Notes under the pieces: generated by a model
Databases searched by the model: none
Seen by the model: the letters and a program-made list of their open reading frames with translations, nothing else
Told to the model about the DNA's origin: nothing
Program-made: the position numbers and the translations under genes
Shown here: positions 27,745 to 36,414 of the stretch, piece by piece
Numbering within the stretch: the first letter of the stretch is position 1
Layout: each line of letters opens with the position of its first letter
Assembly (NCBI GenBank): GCA_025934735.1
Contig: JAICWP010000007.1
Span: 124,001-188,000, forward strand
DNA from: Terriglobales bacterium
Lineage (GTDB): Bacteria > Acidobacteriota > Terriglobia > Terriglobales > Acidobacteriaceae
Length of the DNA: 64,000 nt
Direction: 5' to 3'

Positions 27745-30288
27745 ATGATGGTCGGTAAAGACACACCGGGTCCGGACACCGCGAGCAACCTGAGGGAGCA
27801 CTCATCACCCTTGCGGTGGATCGAAGATGCCCGGCGCGATCTTCGCTTCGCCCTCCGTTCCCTGGCCAAAATGCCCGGCTTTACCGCCATCGCCATCATC
27901 GTCATCGCAGTAGGCATTGGCGCCAATACCGCCGTCTTCTCCGTCATCAATAGCGTGCTCTTGAAGCCGCTTCCCTATCCAAACCCGCAATCGCTGGTGC
28001 AGCTGATGGTGACCTCGCCGGAAGGAAGATGGGCGGGCGCCAGCGTGCCCAAATTCAATATCTGGCATCAGCAGACCAGCATTTTCCAGTATGTCGCCGG
28101 CTACGACCAGGGAGGCTCCGGTCTTAACCTCACCGGCGGAGCCGAACCGGAACAGGTGCAGGGCATTCACGTTACCGCCGATTATTTTCGCCTGTTCGGC
28201 GCGCCCATCCTGGGAGGCCGCACTTTCAGCGCTGCCGAAGATAGCCCCCATGGCGGCCAGGTTGTCGTCCTCAGTTACGGCCTCTGGAAGCGCCGCTTCG
28301 GCGGCGATCTCGGCATCGTCGGCAGAAATATCCATCTCGACGGACAGGCATTCCAGGTCGTTGGCGTGATCGGCCGTGGGTTCATCACCGAACCCGCGGG
28401 TGACCTCTGGCTGCCCTACCAGTTCGATTTGACCACACACGACATGGCCAACTACTTCGTCGTTGCTGCGCGTTTGAAACCGGGCATAACGCTGCCCATG
28501 GCCGACGCCGGCCTGAAGCTTGCCACCGAGCAGTTCCGCCGCACCTATCCCGGTCCCGGCAGCATGGGCCCGCAGAATGGCTTTAGCGTAATACCGCTCG
28601 AGGAGAGTATCGTCGGCGATACTCGCGAGTCGCTTCTGGTTCTGCTCGGAGCGGTGGGCCTGGTTCTGCTGATCGCCTGCGCCAATGTCGCCAATCTTCT
28701 GCTCATCCGCGCCATGGGCCGAAGGCGCGAGCTCGCCACCCGCTCCGCCCTGGGCGCCAGCCGCGGTCACATCATCCGCCAGCTGCTGGCCGAAAGCCTC
28801 GCCGTCTCCCTCATTGGCGGCCTGCTCGGCCTGATCCTCGGATTTGTCGGCGTTCGCCTTCTGCTGGCTCTTAGTCCGGCGGTAAATATCCCTCGCATCG
28901 GCGAAAACGGCGCCGCCGTCACGCTCGACCACAATGTCCTGCTCTTCACTTTTGGTGTATCGGTGATCACGGGGATCGTTTTCGGACTCATCCCCGCCAT
29001 TAGCGTCGCCCGCGCCAACCTGGCCTCGGCCATTAACGAGAGCAGCACCCGTTCCAGCGGTGGCTTTCGCAGCGGCAGAATTCGTTCCACCCTGGTGGTG
29101 AGTGAAGTTGCCCTCGCCCTCGTGCTGGTTATCGGCGCGGCCCTGCTCATCCGCACCTTCATGAAGCTGCAGGCGGTGGATCCCGGGTTCACCACTCACA
29201 ACGTTCTCACCATGGCCATGTCCATCGGCGGAGAGCGTTTCCAGAAGACTGCGGGCGTAGCGCAAATCATCCGCGATGGCACGGAGCGCCTCCATGCCCT
29301 TCCCGGCGTGGAGACCGCCGCCGCGGCCTGCTGCCTCCCGCTGCAGGGCGGATTTGGCTTGCCCTTCGACGTGGTCGGCCGCCCCAAGGGCAAGGATCCC
29401 TCCACCGGCGACGCCGGATACTTCCCCGTCTCCTGGAGCTACTTCCGGGCGTTCCAGGTTCCCGTTCTACGCGGCCGTGATTTTACCGAGCAGGACAACG
29501 GCTCCGCTCCCGGCGTCGTCCTCATCAACGAAGCGATGGCTAAAAAATTCTGGCCCAAAGGCGACCCGCTGCAGGATCGGCTTCTCATTGGCCCTAACAT
29601 GGGTCCTGATTTCGCCGAACCGCCGCGCCAGATCATTGGCGTGGTCGGTGACGTCCGTGACCAGGGCCTGGATCAGACCCCGTTCCCCACCATGTACATC
29701 CCCGTCGCGCAGATGCCCGACAAGGTCACCGCGCTCAATTCCCGCATCACGCCGCTCTGGTGGATTGTCCGCACCCGCGTGGAGCCGCATACCCTGGTCA
29801 GCCCCATCACCCTTGCGCTGCGCGACGCCAGCGGAGGTCTAGCCGTCGCCCACATTCGCACCATGGATGAAATCGTCGTTCTCACTACCACCCGCCAGCG
29901 TTTTAACATGCTCCTGCTTGCCATCTTTGGCGGCTCCGCGCTGCTCATGGCAGCCATCGGCATCTATGGGCTCATGGCCTACTCCGTGCAGCAGCGCACC
30001 CAGGAGCTCGGCATCCGCATGGCCCTCGGCGCACAGGCCTCCAACCTACGCAATATGGTCATCCGGCAAGGCATGGTGCTTGCCATCATCGGCGTTGTCA
30101 TCGGCATCGGCGGGGCTTTGTGGCTCACCCACTTCCTCAGCAGCCTCCTTTTTGGAGTCAAAGCCTGGGATCCCGCCGCCTTCATCGCTACTCCGCTTCT
30201 GCTCAGCGCGGTCGCCCTGCTGGCCGTCTGGATTCCCGCCCGCCGCGCCACCCGCGTCAATCCCATTGACGCCCTGCGCTTCGAATGA
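27745..30288 (+). CDS. ADOP-type FtsX/MacB-like permease
   Basis: The 847-residue protein starts with a short cytoplasmic region and DARRDLRFALRSLAKMPGFT, the conserved lead-in of acidobacterial duplicated orphan permeases. Helix 1 (AIAIIVIAVGIGANTAVFSVI) is followed by a periplasmic MacB_PCD domain, three helices of the first FtsX unit, a second periplasmic domain and the last FtsX unit ending in PARRATRVNPIDALR. No ATPase gene is next to it, as usual for this group. The ATG pair at 27745/27748 is preferred to a TTG at 27673. Confidence 0.9.
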   Translation: MMVGKDTPGPDTASNLREHSSPLRWIEDARRDLRFALRSLAKMPGFTAIAIIVIAVGIGANTAVFSVINSVLLKPLPYPNPQSLVQLMVTSPEGRWAGASVPKFNIWHQQTSIFQYVAGYDQGGSGLNLTGGAEPEQVQGIHVTADYFRLFGAPILGGRTFSAAEDSPHGGQVVVLSYGLWKRRFGGDLGIVGRNIHLDGQAFQVVGVIGRGFITEPAGDLWLPYQFDLTTHDMANYFVVAARLKPGITLPMADAGLKLATEQFRRTYPGPGSMGPQNGFSVIPLEESIVGDTRESLLVLLGAVGLVLLIACANVANLLLIRAMGRRRELATRSALGASRGHIIRQLLAESLAVSLIGGLLGLILGFVGVRLLLALSPAVNIPRIGENGAAVTLDHNVLLFTFGVSVITGIVFGLIPAISVARANLASAINESSTRSSGGFRSGRIRSTLVVSEVALALVLVIGAALLIRTFMKLQAVDPGFTTHNVLTMAMSIGGERFQKTAGVAQIIRDGTERLHALPGVETAAAACCLPLQGGFGLPFDVVGRPKGKDPSTGDAGYFPVSWSYFRAFQVPVLRGRDFTEQDNGSAPGVVLINEAMAKKFWPKGDPLQDRLLIGPNMGPDFAEPPRQIIGVVGDVRDQGLDQTPFPTMYIPVAQMPDKVTALNSRITPLWWIVRTRVEPHTLVSPITLALRDASGGLAVAHIRTMDEIVVLTTTRQRFNMLLLAIFGGSALLMAAIGIYGLMAYSVQQRTQELGIRMALGAQASNLRNMVIRQGMVLAIIGVVIGIGGALWLTHFLSSLLFGVKAWDPAAFIATPLLLSAVALLAVWIPARRATRVNPIDALRFE

Positions 30289-30418
30289 AAACAACGTCTC
30301 TTGGGGCGCGGGCGCCTGCCTTCGCCATCCGCAGGAAGGCGCCGTTCCGAACCATTTCTCCCCTCGAGATACCTCGTCGCGCTCAGCAACACACTTGTCG
30401 TCGCGCGTGGGCTGGCCG

Positions 30419-32044
30419 CTACTGCAAGTCGTTCTTGTCGGGGTTGTAGTAGAAATTGAAACGCAGGGCCAGGTAGGGGCCGTGGAATTCCTGCGGCAGG
30501 GGCTCAAAGGGATTGGACGCGGTGATGCCGCCCCAGGCGCCGCGGTCCAGCGAAACATCGCCGGAAGTGCTCACCAGCTGCATACCGGTCACGCTGCCGT
30601 TCGGCATAATAGCAAACTGGATGGATACCTTGCCCTTCTTCAACAGCGGCGGCCGCGCAATCTCGGGAATCAGGTTGTACCAGTTAAGGCGCACCACGTG
30701 CACGATCCGGCTTAGGTAAGGACCGAAGTTCACGCCCTGCGTATCGCTCAGAATTTCCAGGTTGCTCTTGACTCCGCTATGCGGGCCAGTGCCCAGGCCG
30801 TAATCGCCGCCCTCACCGCCGCCAAAGCTGCCCCGCGCCGAGGCCGCTTCCCGCGTCGCCTGCTGGATCGCCGCGCCCGCCGACATCGGTTGCTGGAAAG
30901 GGTTCGGCCCCTTGCGCGCCTGCTGCGCCGGCAACGGCAACTGCGACTGTTGCGGTGTGCTCTGGGCGGGCGCCCCTCCTCCCGCCGGATTAGGCGAGGG
31001 CTGAGCCTGTGCCATTTGCTGCGGCTGCGCTGGAACCGCCGGGCTGGGCTGCGCCATCGGTGCTGCTGCGCCCGGAGCCCCCGCGCGCCGCATGTCACGC
31101 AACCGTTCCAGGGTTTTCTTATCAATTACCGGGTTTCGTGACTGCGCAATTCGGTTCTTGTCGGAAAGAACATTGGTGTTGGGCTTGGCGATGTTCTTCT
31201 CCAGGTCGGGCGGCACCTCCAGGAAGGTCACCTGCTTGCTGCGCATCAGGTCGGCCGCCGAAATCAGCGCCACTCCCTTCCTATACCCCGGCAGATACTT
31301 GGGCGCCACCACCAGCAAAATCGCGATCAGCAGGTGCGCCGTCACCGACATCCAGAACGCTTCCCGCAGCCGCGAGCGGGACAGGTCGTCCTTCAGTTGG
31401 CTCACCATTACGTGGGTGAAGTCAATGTCCACGCGAATTGGTTTGCGCGGCGGCGCTGGGGCCGCACCGGGTACTCCCGGCCGGGTGTACTCGGCCTGGG
31501 GTTCATCGGGCAGGAACACCTTGGGGGTGTCAATCAGCGAGGACCAGTGCGGCGCCCGCAGAATTTTTTCCGACGCCACGTACGGGTCCACCGGCTCCGA
31601 GGTCAGCTCCAACGGCGGCAGCTGTTCCGGATGAATGCCATCGCGCACGCTCCGCCACAGCGAGCTGAACCAGGGATGGCTCATGCGATCGGCTATGAGT
31701 TCGCCCACGTCCACCGGACGCGATTCCAGCTCCAGCGGCGCCAGCGTCTCCGGCGTGATCACGTTGCCCAGGTTCGTGAAAACGGTGCGATACCAGGGAA
31801 GGGTCAGCATGTCCCCGGGCAACATGCCTAGGTCCACCGGGTGGGAAGTCAGTTCGAGCGGCGCCAGTTTTTCAGGAGCGATGCGGTCGCGCAGGCTGGA
31901 GGCCAGCGTCCGCCACCACGCCCGGTTCAAGCTGGGCGGTGGCAGCAGGTTTACTTCGTAATCAGAAGGTGTGTCCTCGGGGCCGCCGTTGAGCACATAC
32001 TCGGTACGGGGTTCCTCGGGCGGGATTTCCGTTCTGGGCGTCAC
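30419..32044 (-). CDS. TonB-family protein with three N-terminal 41-residue repeats
   Basis: A 541-residue energy transducer-like protein. The C-terminus (NLIPEIARPPLLKKGKVSIQ and on) matches the TonB C-terminal domain, preceded by a Pro/Gln/Ala-rich spacer (about 320-400) and one membrane helix near 232-255. Unusually, about 230 residues precede the helix. They contain three tandem 41-residue units (43-83, 84-124, 125-165), each beginning with Trp and holding an I-x-PE-x-L-x-PLEL-x-S-x-PVD core. These would be cytoplasmic. The start is GTG at 32044 with no clear ribosome site. Confidence 0.85.
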   Translation of the reverse strand: MTPRTEIPPEEPRTEYVLNGGPEDTPSDYEVNLLPPPSLNRAWWRTLASSLRDRIAPEKLAPLELTSHPVDLGMLPGDMLTLPWYRTVFTNLGNVITPETLAPLELESRPVDVGELIADRMSHPWFSSLWRSVRDGIHPEQLPPLELTSEPVDPYVASEKILRAPHWSSLIDTPKVFLPDEPQAEYTRPGVPGAAPAPPRKPIRVDIDFTHVMVSQLKDDLSRSRLREAFWMSVTAHLLIAILLVVAPKYLPGYRKGVALISAADLMRSKQVTFLEVPPDLEKNIAKPNTNVLSDKNRIAQSRNPVIDKKTLERLRDMRRAGAPGAAAPMAQPSPAVPAQPQQMAQAQPSPNPAGGGAPAQSTPQQSQLPLPAQQARKGPNPFQQPMSAGAAIQQATREAASARGSFGGGEGGDYGLGTGPHSGVKSNLEILSDTQGVNFGPYLSRIVHVVRLNWYNLIPEIARPPLLKKGKVSIQFAIMPNGSVTGMQLVSTSGDVSLDRGAWGGITASNPFEPLPQEFHGPYLALRFNFYYNPDKNDLQ

Positions 32045-32196
32045 ACTAGTTGGTTACGATGCACCCACACACCTTGGGCTTGCTGGCTGGGAGGGCGGGA
32101 CCAGAGTATCTCACTTTGCTAGTGCAATTGTAGCCGTTTATGGCGCAGGATGGCGGCTCTCACTAAGATTTCTGCGCATCCGGTAAAGGGTCGGTC

Positions 32197-32412
32197 CTAG
32201 ACAATCCGGCCGTGTTCTTTCAATGAGTTACAGCCCGCCCGCGCGGCTATGTCGCGAATCCGCAACAGCTTTGCGGCGTCGCTCAGGCCGCTCCCAAGCA
32301 CCTGCTCGATTTCGGCCATCCAGCTCCGCACCGCTGCATGTACTCCGCTGGCCAGCTCGTCAGCGATCAGGTCTATGAATTCTCTTTCCGCGCTCAATGT
32401 GGGGGATGTCAT
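32197..32412 (-). CDS. Small protein of unknown function
   Basis: The 71-residue product (starting MTSPTLSAEREFIDL) is mostly predicted helical, with ELASGVHAAVRSWMAEIEQVL in the middle and no membrane segment. I do not recognise it. An upstream in-frame start at 32463 would add 17 residues without family features. A perfect 14-bp inverted repeat lies about 90 bp upstream. No clear ribosome site is visible, so it may not be a gene. Confidence 0.4.
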   Translation of the reverse strand: MTSPTLSAEREFIDLIADELASGVHAAVRSWMAEIEQVLGSGLSDAAKLLRIRDIAARAGCNSLKEHGRIV

Positions 32413-32502
32413 GGTTGGTGTAACGCAGCTCGAAACCTCTGCTGCTCCCACCCATAGAAACACGTCCTGCCCGAAAACGATGTAAAAAGACAGTTAAATG
32501 GG

Positions 32503-32538
32503 GTAAAGAAATGTAAAGTCGCTGTTACATTTCTTTAC
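32503..32538. promoter_or_regulatory. Perfect 14-bp inverted repeat
   Basis: GTAAAGAAATGTAA at 32503-32516 pairs exactly with TTACATTTCTTTAC at 32525-32538 across 8 bases. The AT-rich arms are unlike the surrounding G+C-rich sequence. It may be an operator for the small gene at 32197-32412 (read leftwards) or a bidirectional hairpin. Confidence 0.55.
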
Positions 32539-32553
32539 ATAGTTGGAATCAGC

Positions 32554-32697
32554 CTGAGCTCAGCCGCGAACCGGCGCCAGAATGTAACCCACAGCTAAGC
32601 GACTGTGCCCCAACTACATTTCGCCCGAGTGGAGAAAGGAGGACTGAGCTCAGCCGCGAATCGGCGCCAGAATGTAGCCCACGGCGTAAGCCGTGGG
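32554..32697. repeat. Duplicated 39-bp repeat with terminal hairpin
   Basis: Each copy starts with the palindrome CTGAGCTCAG and ends in AATGTA(A/G)CCCAC. The second is extended by an 8-bp stem hairpin and then GCCCCGGAGGGGC. The form matches a dispersed intergenic repeat of the REP kind; a similar CCCxAGGGAC hairpin type occurs at 60834-60895. Confidence 0.6.
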
Positions 32698-32768
32698 TTG
32701 TAATGGCACATGAGTGAAGCCCCGGAGGGGCGAAAGAATGAAATTTTCCGCGAATTCCGCGTTGATCT

Positions 32769-33338
32769 TTACTCACTCGCGGGAGCGCCGCACTCCGCGA
32801 AGGTCATGGCTTGGGCGGAGCTGCGGGTCCGCCGCTTCCACTCCTGAAACAATTCCGCGTAGTTTTTTGTGATGTATTGCTTGGGGGAAACGCCCAACCG
32901 CTCGGCGGTGCTATCAATCCACTCCGGCGGTCCTTCGATCTCCGCCAGATTGCCAATAGGCGTCTCATCCACCACCACGTGCCCCTCCGCATCCTTCCAT
33001 TCGGCGCGAAACTTTTCGTATTGGAATGAAGGTAAGTAGCCCAGGGCCAGCAGGATGGCTTTCATGTTCTCGCCATTGGCCACCTCGGTCTCCGTTTCAA
33101 CCCTCGTCTTGTGTATCCCTTTTTTCCCGCGCGCCTTGTGGGTGAGCGTCCATATGTCCCCATACTGACGTAATCGAAGCAACTGCCCGGTTTTTTGCAA
33201 TTGCCCGTTGGCCGTGTCGTAAAGCGTATTGAATTCGTGTGTGCGGGGAGTTTGCTGGTGAAATCCCAGGGCGCGCAGCTTATCCTCGAGCTCGGCGATG
33301 TCTTCAACCACGAATTTGATTTCGACTTCGTCGGCCAC
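32769..33338 (-). CDS. CYTH-domain protein (class IV adenylate cyclase/triphosphatase type)
   Basis: The 189-residue protein opens with EVEIKF, the ExExK signature of the CYTH fold, and has further charged strand motifs (LLRLRQYG, LTHKARGKKG, VVVDETPIGNLAEIEGP) that line the tunnel binding triphosphate and metal. It could be a CyaB-like class IV adenylate cyclase or a thiamine/inorganic triphosphatase; the sequence alone does not decide. It lies after the terminator of the kor operon and is probably transcribed separately. Confidence 0.85.
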   Translation of the reverse strand: MADEVEIKFVVEDIAELEDKLRALGFHQQTPRTHEFNTLYDTANGQLQKTGQLLRLRQYGDIWTLTHKARGKKGIHKTRVETETEVANGENMKAILLALGYLPSFQYEKFRAEWKDAEGHVVVDETPIGNLAEIEGPPEWIDSTAERLGVSPKQYITKNYAELFQEWKRRTRSSAQAMTFAECGAPASE

Positions 33339-33349
33339 GTGAACTCTTC

Positions 33350-33385
33350 CAAGTTAAAAAGAAAGGCCCTCGTTCCCGAGGGCCT
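33350..33385 (-). terminator. Rho-independent terminator after korB
   Basis: AGGCCCTCG (33364-33372) pairs with CGAGGGCCT (33377-33385) across a TTCC loop. Read on the minus strand, the stem is followed by TTTCTTTTT. It lies 19 bp after the korB stop codon and before the CYTH gene. Confidence 0.8.
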
Positions 33386-33403
33386 GAGTCCTAACTGTTG
33401 CCC

Positions 33404-34444
33404 TTACCGCAACTCTTCCATACACTCTTCCAGCACTTTGCGGCTTGGACGCGTAACCTCCTGCGGCAAGGTGGCCAGCGGCTTGTCCGTCATATTCACC
33501 AGGTCAATGAAGTTGGGCGCCTTGGTGTTGACGTAGAGCACTCCGGTAAGCACTTCGTTCTTCTCGTGCGCTTCGAGCAGGCGGGTGATGGCGCCAATGC
33601 GGTTCGTGGGATCGTAGTCCTCTTCCAGCTTGCGCAAGTGCAGCTGCGAGCCATCGTGCATGGTCACGTCCACGGTGGTGCCGGGATCGTAATCCACGCT
33701 GATGTCCTCGAACGCAGGCACGAAGTTCACTTCGTGCAGCGGTTCGTCGTGATCCTTCATGTACTTGTACGACTTGGTTGAGCCCTCATGATCGTTGAAG
33801 GTCACGCACGGCGAAATAACGTCCAGCATCACCGTGCCGCGATGGGCGATGGCAGCCTTCATCATGGCCGAAAGCTGCTTCTTGTCGCCGGAAAAGGAGC
33901 GTCCCACAAAGGTGGCACCCAACTGGATGGCTAGCACGCAAGTGTCAATGGCGGGCAGATCGTTCACCACGCCCGTCTTCAGCTTGGACCCGACGTCGGC
34001 GGTGGCAGAGAACTGGCCCTTGGTCAGTCCGTACACGCCGTTATCTTCAATGATGTAAATGATGGGGAGGTTCCGCCGCATGAGGTGAATGAACTGCCCC
34101 ATGCCGATGGAGGCGGTGTCACCGTCGCCGCTTACACCCAATGCCAGCAGGTTGCGATTAGCCAGCACCGCGCCTGTGGCCACCGAAGGCATGCGCCCGT
34201 GCACCGCGTTGAAGCTGTGGGAGCGGTTCATGAAGTACGCTGGGCTCTTGGATGAGCAGCCAATGCCGCTCAGTTTTGCCAGGCGCTCCGGTTGCACCCC
34301 CATTTCGTACATGGCCTCCAGAATGCGCTCGGAGATGGCATTGTGGCCGCAGCCGGCGCACAGCGTAGTCTTGCCGCCCTTATATTCCATAACGCTCAAC
34401 CCAATCCGGTTGGTCTTGGGCGTCGGAGTTGATGTGCTCGCCAT
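33404..34444 (-). CDS. korB: 2-oxoacid:ferredoxin oxidoreductase beta subunit
   Basis: The 346-residue subunit binds thiamine diphosphate and a [4Fe-4S] cluster: CAGCGHN near residue 30, GIGCSSKSPAYF, and the GDGDTASIGMGQ to EDNGVYGLTKGQ segment that binds ThDP-magnesium. With korA it oxidises 2-oxoglutarate or another 2-oxoacid to the acyl-CoA with reduction of ferredoxin. Its ATG abuts the korA TAA without a gap, which implies tight coupling. A terminator follows. Confidence 0.93.
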   Translation of the reverse strand: MASTSTPTPKTNRIGLSVMEYKGGKTTLCAGCGHNAISERILEAMYEMGVQPERLAKLSGIGCSSKSPAYFMNRSHSFNAVHGRMPSVATGAVLANRNLLALGVSGDGDTASIGMGQFIHLMRRNLPIIYIIEDNGVYGLTKGQFSATADVGSKLKTGVVNDLPAIDTCVLAIQLGATFVGRSFSGDKKQLSAMMKAAIAHRGTVMLDVISPCVTFNDHEGSTKSYKYMKDHDEPLHEVNFVPAFEDISVDYDPGTTVDVTMHDGSQLHLRKLEEDYDPTNRIGAITRLLEAHEKNEVLTGVLYVNTKAPNFIDLVNMTDKPLATLPQEVTRPSRKVLEECMEELR

Positions 34445-36277
34445 TTACTTACCCTCCATGGTCATGATCTCGTCAGTTACCGAACGCGCATCCAGGGGCA
34501 GCCCATGGATGTGGGCGATGCTGCGCAGGCGCGTGATGCGCTCCGGTGACACGTCCAGCTTGAGCAGTGAAAGCAGCTGCGCATCGCGGTTCTGCTCCAC
34601 CACGTAAACCCGCTCGTGCTTCTCGATGAAGTCGTGCACCTCGCGGGTAAAAGGATAAGCGCGCACCCGCAGGTAATCGGCTTCCATGTTGTACTCCCCG
34701 CGCAGCTGGTCGAGGCTCTCCGTGATGGCCCAGTGCGAGGTGCCGTAGGCGATAATGCCGATTTTCGACTTGCCGGTGTGTACCTCGGGCCGCGGCACAT
34801 GAGAACGCGCGGTTTCAAATTTGCGGTTGATGCGTTCCATGTTGTGCTCGAAGTCGTCCGGCCGTTCGCTGTACTGCGACTTTTCGTTGTGGCCGCTGCC
34901 GCGCGCGAACCAGGCCGCCGCCGGATGCTCCGTGCCCGGCAACGTGCGGTAGGGTATGCCGTCGCCATCCACATCCTTGTAGCGCTGGAAGCCGCCCAGC
35001 CGCTCCAGGTCTTCCTTGCTCAGCACTTTGCCGCGCTGGATCGGTTTCTCCGGGTACTCGAAGGGCTCCGACATCCAGTTGTTCATGCCCAGGTCAAGAT
35101 CAGAGAGCACGAACACCGGCGTCTGGAACTGCTCCGCCAAATCAAACGCCTCGCCCGCGAACTTGAAGCACTCCTGGGGCGACGAGGGGAACAGCAAAAT
35201 ATGTTTGGTGTCTCCATGGGAGAGGAAAGCGGTGGAGAGCACGTCGCCCTGCGAGGTGCGGGTCGGCAGCCCAGTGGACGGCCCCACGCGCTGGATATCC
35301 CAGATTACCGCCGGAACCTCCACGTAGTAGGCCAGGCCGGCGAATTCCGACATCAGCGAAATGCCCGGGCCAGCGGTGGCGGTCATGGAACGGGCACCCG
35401 CCCAGCCCGCGCCGATCACCATGCCGATCGCGGCCAGCTCGTCTTCCGCCTGCACGATGGCGAATGTCGCCTTTCCATCGGGCCCAATGCGGTATTCCTT
35501 CATGTAATCAATCAGCGTTTCCACCAGGGAAGAGGAAGGCGTAATCGGATACCAGGTGACCACCGTGACGCCGGCGAACATGCAGCCCAGGGCGGAGGCG
35601 GAGTTGCCGTCAATGATGATCTTGCCCTTGTTCTTGTCCATGCGCTCGATGCGGTAGGGGTCCTGCTTGGTCAGGCTGGCCACCGCGTAATCGTAGCCGG
35701 CGCGCGCCGCTGCCAGGTTCAGCTCCGCCGCCTTCACCTTGCGGGCAAACTGTTTGCGGATGGCCTTTTCCACTTCCGCCATGTCCAGGTTGAGCAGGCG
35801 CGCCACCACGCCCACATACACCATGTTCTTCACCAGCTTGCGCAGTTTGGCTTCCGGGCACACCGTAGCCACCAGTTTGTCGTAAGGGACGGAATAAAAG
35901 ATCAGGTCCTGGCGCAGGCTGCGCAGGTTGAGCGGCTCGTCGTAGAGCACCACCGCGCCATCGCCGAGCGAGAGGACGTCTTCCTGAGCGGTTTCCGGGT
36001 TCATCGCCACCAGGAAATCAATTTCCTTTTTGCGCGCGATGTAGCCGTCCTTGTTGGCTCGGATGGTGTACCAGGTGGGCAGACCGGCGATGTTGGAAGG
36101 AAACAGGTTCTTGCCCGAGACCGGAACGCCCATCTGGAAAATGGTGCGCAGCAGCACCGTGTTGGAGCTCTGCGAGCCCGAGCCGTTCACGGTGGCTACC
36201 TGGATGCTCATGTCGTTGACAATGGGTTTGCTGGCCGGTCGCCCGGCGTGCTGGATTGCTACATCAGTGGTGGCCAT
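34445..36277 (-). CDS. korA: 2-oxoacid:ferredoxin oxidoreductase gamma-alpha fusion subunit
   Basis: A 610-residue fusion: residues 1-200 are the gamma domain (GSGSQSSNTVLLRTIFQMG to NLAAARAGYDYA), followed by the pyrimidine-binding alpha domain (GNSASALGCMFAGVTVVTWYPITPSSS, QAEDELAAIGMVIGAGWAGARSMTATAGPG) and the C-terminal transketolase-like part (GTSHWAITESLDQLR). This order is normal for aerobic two-subunit KorAB enzymes. It is the first gene of the pair and ends directly at the korB start. Confidence 0.93.
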   Translation of the reverse strand: MATTDVAIQHAGRPASKPIVNDMSIQVATVNGSGSQSSNTVLLRTIFQMGVPVSGKNLFPSNIAGLPTWYTIRANKDGYIARKKEIDFLVAMNPETAQEDVLSLGDGAVVLYDEPLNLRSLRQDLIFYSVPYDKLVATVCPEAKLRKLVKNMVYVGVVARLLNLDMAEVEKAIRKQFARKVKAAELNLAAARAGYDYAVASLTKQDPYRIERMDKNKGKIIIDGNSASALGCMFAGVTVVTWYPITPSSSLVETLIDYMKEYRIGPDGKATFAIVQAEDELAAIGMVIGAGWAGARSMTATAGPGISLMSEFAGLAYYVEVPAVIWDIQRVGPSTGLPTRTSQGDVLSTAFLSHGDTKHILLFPSSPQECFKFAGEAFDLAEQFQTPVFVLSDLDLGMNNWMSEPFEYPEKPIQRGKVLSKEDLERLGGFQRYKDVDGDGIPYRTLPGTEHPAAAWFARGSGHNEKSQYSERPDDFEHNMERINRKFETARSHVPRPEVHTGKSKIGIIAYGTSHWAITESLDQLRGEYNMEADYLRVRAYPFTREVHDFIEKHERVYVVEQNRDAQLLSLLKLDVSPERITRLRSIAHIHGLPLDARSVTDEIMTMEGK

Positions 36278-36414
36278 GGGGTCCTATCCTTGTGCCCTCT
36301 GCTGGACTGGAGTGGATTTCGCATTGATGGGGAAACTCTTCATTATACAAACCGTTTTGGATGGCGGTAAAGCCGAGCCCGGCGGGAGAACAGGACTGGT
36401 AACCGCCCCGGGCG

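Larger units (their letters stand above)
32464..32768. other. Gene-free stretch with palindrome and duplicated repeat
   Basis: This 305-bp gap contains a perfect 14-bp inverted repeat (32503-32538) and two direct copies of a 39-bp sequence at 32554-32592 and 32644-32682, differing at two bases and 90 bp apart. The second copy runs into a hairpin, CCCACGGC at 32678-32685 and GCCGTGGG at 32690-32697. No reading frame here looks coding. Confidence 0.7.

Noticed and set aside
34616-36370. A 584-codon open frame opposite korA
   Set aside because: Shadow of korA; no ribosome site and no family motif.
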